Assembly: GCA_009923495.1 (NCBI GenBank)
Contig: RFTJ01000014.1
Coordinates: 1-36,332, forward strand
Source: Actinomycetota bacterium
GTDB taxonomy: Bacteria > Actinomycetota > Actinomycetes > S36-B12 > UBA5976
DNA length: 36,332 nt
Reading direction: 5' to 3'
Numbering within the stretch: the first letter of the stretch is position 1; each line of letters opens with the position of its first letter. The position numbers were made by a program, and so were the translations under genes. Positions 32,914 through 36,332 of the stretch are shown here, one piece after another. Under the pieces are notes generated by a model. That model searched no databases. It saw only the letters and a list, made by a program, of their open reading frames with translations, and was not told where the DNA came from.

Positions 32914-34647
32914 TTACTCTTGCCAAAGATTTGTCATGGGTAGGCGTCGGTCGCGCCCAAAGGCCCGACGAGAGACTTTGGCGCCGGGTGGGTATTGCCT
33001 GCGCTTGTATTCTGCGCGATCTATCAATCGGATAATGCGTTCAACGGTATCCGCCGCATAGCCCATTTTTACTATGTCTGAGGCACTCACGTCTTCTTCA
33101 ACATAGGCGCGCAGAATCCCATCCAGTTCTTGGTAGTCAGGCAACGAGTCTGTATCTAATTGACCTGGACGCAATTCAGCACTGGGAGGTTTTTCAATAC
33201 TGTTCTCGGGAATGGGCGGAATGAGACCTTGTCTGGCCGCTTCTTGATTTCGCCACTTTGCAATTTCCCAAACATCTGTTTTGAAGAGGTCTTTAATCGG
33301 AGCGTAGCCGCCAACTGCATCCCCATAAATGGTGGAGTAGCCAACCGCTAGTTCACTCTTGTTGCCAGTGGCCAACACCAAATGTCCTTCCTGATTTGAA
33401 AGTCCCATCAATGTTGTGCCACGAACTCGCGCCTGAAGATTTTCTTCGGCAACGCCGGTAAATCCTAGTTCAGAGAGATAGCTTGCGACCATCGGCTTAA
33501 TTGGCACGATGCGAAAATTTAGCCCAGTGCGAGTTGCGAGTTCTTGCGCATCTGCTACCGAGTGCTCAGAGGAGAATTCGGACGGGAGTGCAACAGCATG
33601 AACTCGATCTGGCCCTAACGCATCCACCGCAATTGCTGCAACAACCGCTGAATCGATTCCGCCGGATAAGCCTAGGATGACTGATTTGAAATTGTTTTTA
33701 TTCACGTAGTCGCGTAATCCAAGTACTAGTGCAGCGTAGGTTTCGGCGTTTCGATCTAATCGGCCCGTAGTTAATTGCTCAAGTCCAGCTAGCTTTTCTG
33801 CCGGTAAAGTCTCTACTTGAACAACTTTTTCCCCATCTGGTAGCACTGCCTGGCTACTTGTGGGTTTCAGATCTAGATCGGCCAATAAAATTTCAGACTC
33901 GAATTGGCCGGCACGGGCGACGATTGAACCGGCTGGATCGACGATTATCGAGTCGCCTTCAAAAACCAATTCATCTTGACCACCAACCATGTTGACATAG
34001 GCAACGTGCATCTGACATTGCATGGCACGCTTGCTAACTAATTCAAAACGAACATCATCTTTATCGCGCTCATAAGGGGAGCCATTAAGAACTAAAAGCA
34101 AACTCGCGCCTGTAGCACTAATGTTTGCCATGTGCTGACCGTCCTGCCAAAGGTCTTCGCAGATCGCCAATGCAATGTCAGTGCCAAATGCCCGCACAAC
34201 TAGGGTTTGATTTCCTGGCACAAAGTACCGATATTCATCAAATACGCCGTAGTTAGGCAAATGGTGCTTTGCGTATTGGGCAACTATTTCGCCCCGATGA
34301 ATTACGGCTGCACAGTTCATGGGCGCTCCGCGAGGAACGCCAAGAGTTATCGAATCCGTTGAAGTGGTGCCTTTTAGAAAGCCAACGAAAACTAATGCTT
34401 CGCCTAGACCATCAGCTTCCAGTTGCTTTGCCAGACTGTGCGCTTGCCGTTCACTGGCCAACTGAAAAGACGGCCGTAGTGCTAAATCTTCAACGGGGTA
34501 GCCTGTGATCAGCATTTCGGGTAGAGCAACAATCTGCGCACCCTGTTCGTAGGCGGACTTAACCGCCTGCAGGGCTAGGTCAGCATTTCCAGCTAAATCG
34601 CCAACAACAGGGTTAACTTGCGCAAGTGCTAGGCGGATATTTGGCAT
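32914..34647 (-). CDS. nadE: NAD+ synthetase, glutamine-dependent
   Basis: A 577-residue two-domain enzyme making NAD+ from deamido-NAD+, ATP and glutamine. Residues 1-270 form the nitrilase-type glutaminase with triad E44 (LPEMLITGYP), K127 (KHHLPNYGVF) and C163 (AICEDLWQDG). The synthetase domain follows, with the ATP-pyrophosphatase loop SGGIDS at 328-333. The ATG at 34645-34647 has TAGGCT exactly 6 nt upstream and lacks a properly spaced ribosome site. It is divergent from glnA2 with 75 nt between, pairing a glutamine user with a glutamine maker. Confidence 0.97.
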   Translation of the reverse strand: MPNIRLALAQVNPVVGDLAGNADLALQAVKSAYEQGAQIVALPEMLITGYPVEDLALRPSFQLASERQAHSLAKQLEADGLGEALVFVGFLKGTTSTDSITLGVPRGAPMNCAAVIHRGEIVAQYAKHHLPNYGVFDEYRYFVPGNQTLVVRAFGTDIALAICEDLWQDGQHMANISATGASLLLVLNGSPYERDKDDVRFELVSKRAMQCQMHVAYVNMVGGQDELVFEGDSIIVDPAGSIVARAGQFESEILLADLDLKPTSSQAVLPDGEKVVQVETLPAEKLAGLEQLTTGRLDRNAETYAALVLGLRDYVNKNNFKSVILGLSGGIDSAVVAAIAVDALGPDRVHAVALPSEFSSEHSVADAQELATRTGLNFRIVPIKPMVASYLSELGFTGVAEENLQARVRGTTLMGLSNQEGHLVLATGNKSELAVGYSTIYGDAVGGYAPIKDLFKTDVWEIAKWRNQEAARQGLIPPIPENSIEKPPSAELRPGQLDTDSLPDYQELDGILRAYVEEDVSASDIVKMGYAADTVERIIRLIDRAEYKRRQYPPGAKVSRRAFGRDRRLPMTNLWQE

Positions 34648-34710
34648 AGTCCTAGCCTACTTGCCCGCTAATAACCCTGATTTCTTAACACATTGGTAAC
34701 ACGGGCTAAC

Positions 34711-34716
34711 CATAAT
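34711..34716 (+). promoter_or_regulatory. Predicted -10 box of glnA2 (leaderless)
   Basis: CATAAT ends 6 nt before the glnA2 ATG, which would put the transcription start on the first base of the start codon; no ribosome site is present. No convincing -35 box is seen. Confidence 0.5.
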
Positions 34717-34722
34717 GTAACT

Positions 34723-36060
34723 ATGAATAAGCAGACTGACTTCGTATTGCGCACCATCGAAGAGCGCGACATTCGTTTTGTGCGCCTCTGGTTCACCGAC
34801 GTACTGGGCATGTTGAAGACGGTTGCTATTGCGCCAGCTGAGCTTGAGGGCGCTTTCGAAGAAGGCATAGGTTTTGACGGTTCTGCAATTCAAGGTTTTG
34901 CTCGAATTTCCGAGTCAGACATGTTGGCAAAACCAGATCCAGAAACCTTTGCACTCCTTCCATGGCGAGGCGAACATAACGGTGTAGCGCGTATGCTCTG
35001 TGACATCGTCATGCCCGATGGACAGCCTGCAGATGCAGATCCGCGCAATGTGCTAAAGCGAGTCCTAACTAAAGCAGCTGAGATGGGATACTCCTGCTAC
35101 ACCCACCCAGAGATCGAGTTCTTCTTATTTAAAGAGGCACCAGTGCCTGGCCAGCAACCAATTCCAGTCGATGATGTTGGCTACTTCGACCATTCACCAA
35201 GTGCAACTGGTTACGATTTTCGCCGACAAGCAATCACCATGCTGGAAGCCATGGGTATCTCAGTCGAGTACAGCCATCATGAGGGTGCACCTGGCCAGCA
35301 AGAAATTGATCTTCGTTACGCCGATGCGCTAACGACAGCGGACAACATTATGACTTTCCGGGTGGTAATGAAAGATGTTGCTCTGTCGCAGGATGTTTAT
35401 GCCTCGTTTATGCCAAAACCATTCGCCAATTTCCCCGGGTCAGGTATGCACACGCACATGTCGCTTTTTGAGGACGATCGCAACGCATTTTATGAAGAAG
35501 GTGCCCCATACCAACTAAGCGCTGTTGGTCGACATTTCATTGCCGGAATCCTGAAGCATGCACCGGAGTTCACGGCGATTACGAATCAGTGGGTGAACTC
35601 TTACAAGCGACTCGGCGCTGGCGATGAAGCTCCTTCTTATGTCTCCTGGGGACATAACAATCGTTCAGCATTGGTGCGCATTCCGATGTACAAGCCAACT
35701 AAAGGTAATTCAACGCGCATTGAATTTCGATCAATCGATTCGGCCTGCAATCCGTACCTAGCGTTTGCTGTCGTGTTAGCCGCTGGCTTAAAGGGCATAG
35801 AAGAAAAGTATGAATTGCCACCAGAGGCAGAAGACAATGTCTGGTCGTTAACCGATGCTGAGCGCGAAGCTATGGGAATCACACATCTGCCGCGTTCACT
35901 CGGCGAAGCAATCTCGGCAATGGAGCGTAGCGATTTAGTTGCCGAAACGCTTGGTGAACATGTTTTTGAATTTTTCTTACGCAACAAGCGTGCAGAGTGG
36001 CACGAATACGAGGCGCAAGTTACTTCGTACGAGTTAGATCGCTACCTACCAGTTCTTTAG
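34723..36060 (+). CDS. glnA: Glutamine synthetase, GlnA2 type (GSI)
   Basis: A 445-residue type I glutamine synthetase. The N-terminal block RTIEERDIRFVRLWFTDVLG (cited core RFVRLWFTDVLG), FDGSAIQGFARISESDM, HPEIEFFLFK, HHEGAPGQQEIDLRYADAL (core EGAPGQQEIDL), PGSGMHTHMSLF and NPYLAFAVVLAAGL are all present. It resembles M. tuberculosis GlnA2 more than GlnA1, and the adenylylation motif NLYDLP is missing near residue 380 (KYELPPEAEDN instead), so control by GlnE is unlikely. An in-frame GTG/ATG start ten codons earlier exists, but the ATG at 34723 fits the family and the -10 box. Confidence 0.96.
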   Translation: MNKQTDFVLRTIEERDIRFVRLWFTDVLGMLKTVAIAPAELEGAFEEGIGFDGSAIQGFARISESDMLAKPDPETFALLPWRGEHNGVARMLCDIVMPDGQPADADPRNVLKRVLTKAAEMGYSCYTHPEIEFFLFKEAPVPGQQPIPVDDVGYFDHSPSATGYDFRRQAITMLEAMGISVEYSHHEGAPGQQEIDLRYADALTTADNIMTFRVVMKDVALSQDVYASFMPKPFANFPGSGMHTHMSLFEDDRNAFYEEGAPYQLSAVGRHFIAGILKHAPEFTAITNQWVNSYKRLGAGDEAPSYVSWGHNNRSALVRIPMYKPTKGNSTRIEFRSIDSACNPYLAFAVVLAAGLKGIEEKYELPPEAEDNVWSLTDAEREAMGITHLPRSLGEAISAMERSDLVAETLGEHVFEFFLRNKRAEWHEYEAQVTSYELDRYLPVL

Positions 36061-36062
36061 TA

Positions 36063-36332
36063 CTAAGCGCGGACAACCCGAAAGGCGTTCATGTCCGCAG
36101 AAGCGCCACCTCGGACATGTCCATAGGGAGCATTTACCGTTGCCTGGAGAAATTCAATAACCTCCGCAGAAATTTCCTCACCTGGGAGCAGATTTGGAAT
36201 TCCAGGCGGATAAGCAGCCACACTTTCGGCAGAAACTCGACCCACAGCTTCTTTTGCGCTGACTACTTCAGTAAGGCCAACGTACGCATCTCGCACCGTC
36301 ATGTGAGTTTTGCCAGGAGCGGGCAAATCTAG
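36063..36332 (-). CDS. Orn/Lys/Arg decarboxylase, C-terminal end (partial)
   Basis: The frame is open to the window edge, so only the last 89 or so residues are seen and the start lies beyond. The segment ESVAAYPPGIPNLLPGEEIS is the hallmark of the C-terminal domain of PLP-dependent ornithine/lysine/arginine decarboxylases (core YPPGIPNLLPGE), followed by the closing helix EVIEFLQATV and GHVRGGASADM. The PLP-binding domain is outside. It converges on glnA2 with a 2-nt gap. Confidence 0.85.
   Translation of the reverse strand, partial: LDLPAPGKTHMTVRDAYVGLTEVVSAKEAVGRVSAESVAAYPPGIPNLLPGEEISAEVIEFLQATVNAPYGHVRGGASADMNAFRVVRA

Overview
The window reads as chromosomal DNA of a high-G+C-phylum actinobacterium whose own base composition is only moderate (about half G+C, judged by eye). 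Several gene types and their order point to Actinomycetota: a DUF3145 protein, a DUF3052 protein next to an AhpE-type peroxiredoxin, homodimeric pyruvate dehydrogenase AceE, a PucR-type regulator upstream of fabD, polyphosphate-glucokinase-like ROK kinase and a GlnA2-type glutamine synthetase. The order fabF-acpP-fabH-fabD-fasR-aceE-DUF3052-ahpE ... nif3-zinc ribbon-RNase H ... panB ... glnA2 follows, from memory, the Rv2222c-Rv2245 stretch of Mycobacterium tuberculosis. A small-genome freshwater or marine actinobacterium is my best guess, but this is inference.

Layout. 1-1249: an anomalous tRNA-Met(CAT) cut by the window edge, a GNAT acetyltransferase and a small heat shock protein with a strong terminator. 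1305-4938: a secreted CBM41-GH13 glycosidase, a heme-dependent N-demethylase-like protein and DUF3145. 4935-10040: the type II fatty acid synthesis operon (minus strand) with its probable regulator. 10090-13974: aceE, then divergent DUF3052 and ahpE. 14227-17931: tRNA-Val(TAC), a DODA-type dioxygenase, the nif3-zinc ribbon-RNase HI operon, a possible small RNA and the RNase P RNA gene. 17996-21902: an accessory patch with a YCII protein, DUF4287, DUF418, two Doc-type toxin-antitoxin modules and a decayed second copy of the 3' part of rnpB fused to the tail of the YCII gene. 22008-25632: an SbtA-like bicarbonate transporter and a polar amino acid ABC transporter. 25644-30014: metF, tgt, marR, ppgK and map on the minus strand. 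30137-36332: a Lys/Ala-rich histone-like protein, an MFS exporter, panB, nadE, glnA2 and the end of an Orn/Lys/Arg decarboxylase.

How it works together. AceE makes acetyl-CoA and the adjacent fab operon uses it; a perfect inverted repeat between fasR and fabD is a good operator candidate, and two hairpins bracket acpP inside the operon. FabD carries an extra barrel domain that looks like a biotinyl/lipoyl domain but lacks the modifiable lysine. NadE, GlnA2, PanB and MetF are cofactor, nitrogen and one-carbon housekeeping genes. Many genes show a TANNNT hexamer 6-7 nt before the start codon and no Shine-Dalgarno sequence, so leaderless transcripts appear common. The most unusual structure is the rnpB/YCII duplication scar between two back-to-back toxin-antitoxin modules.
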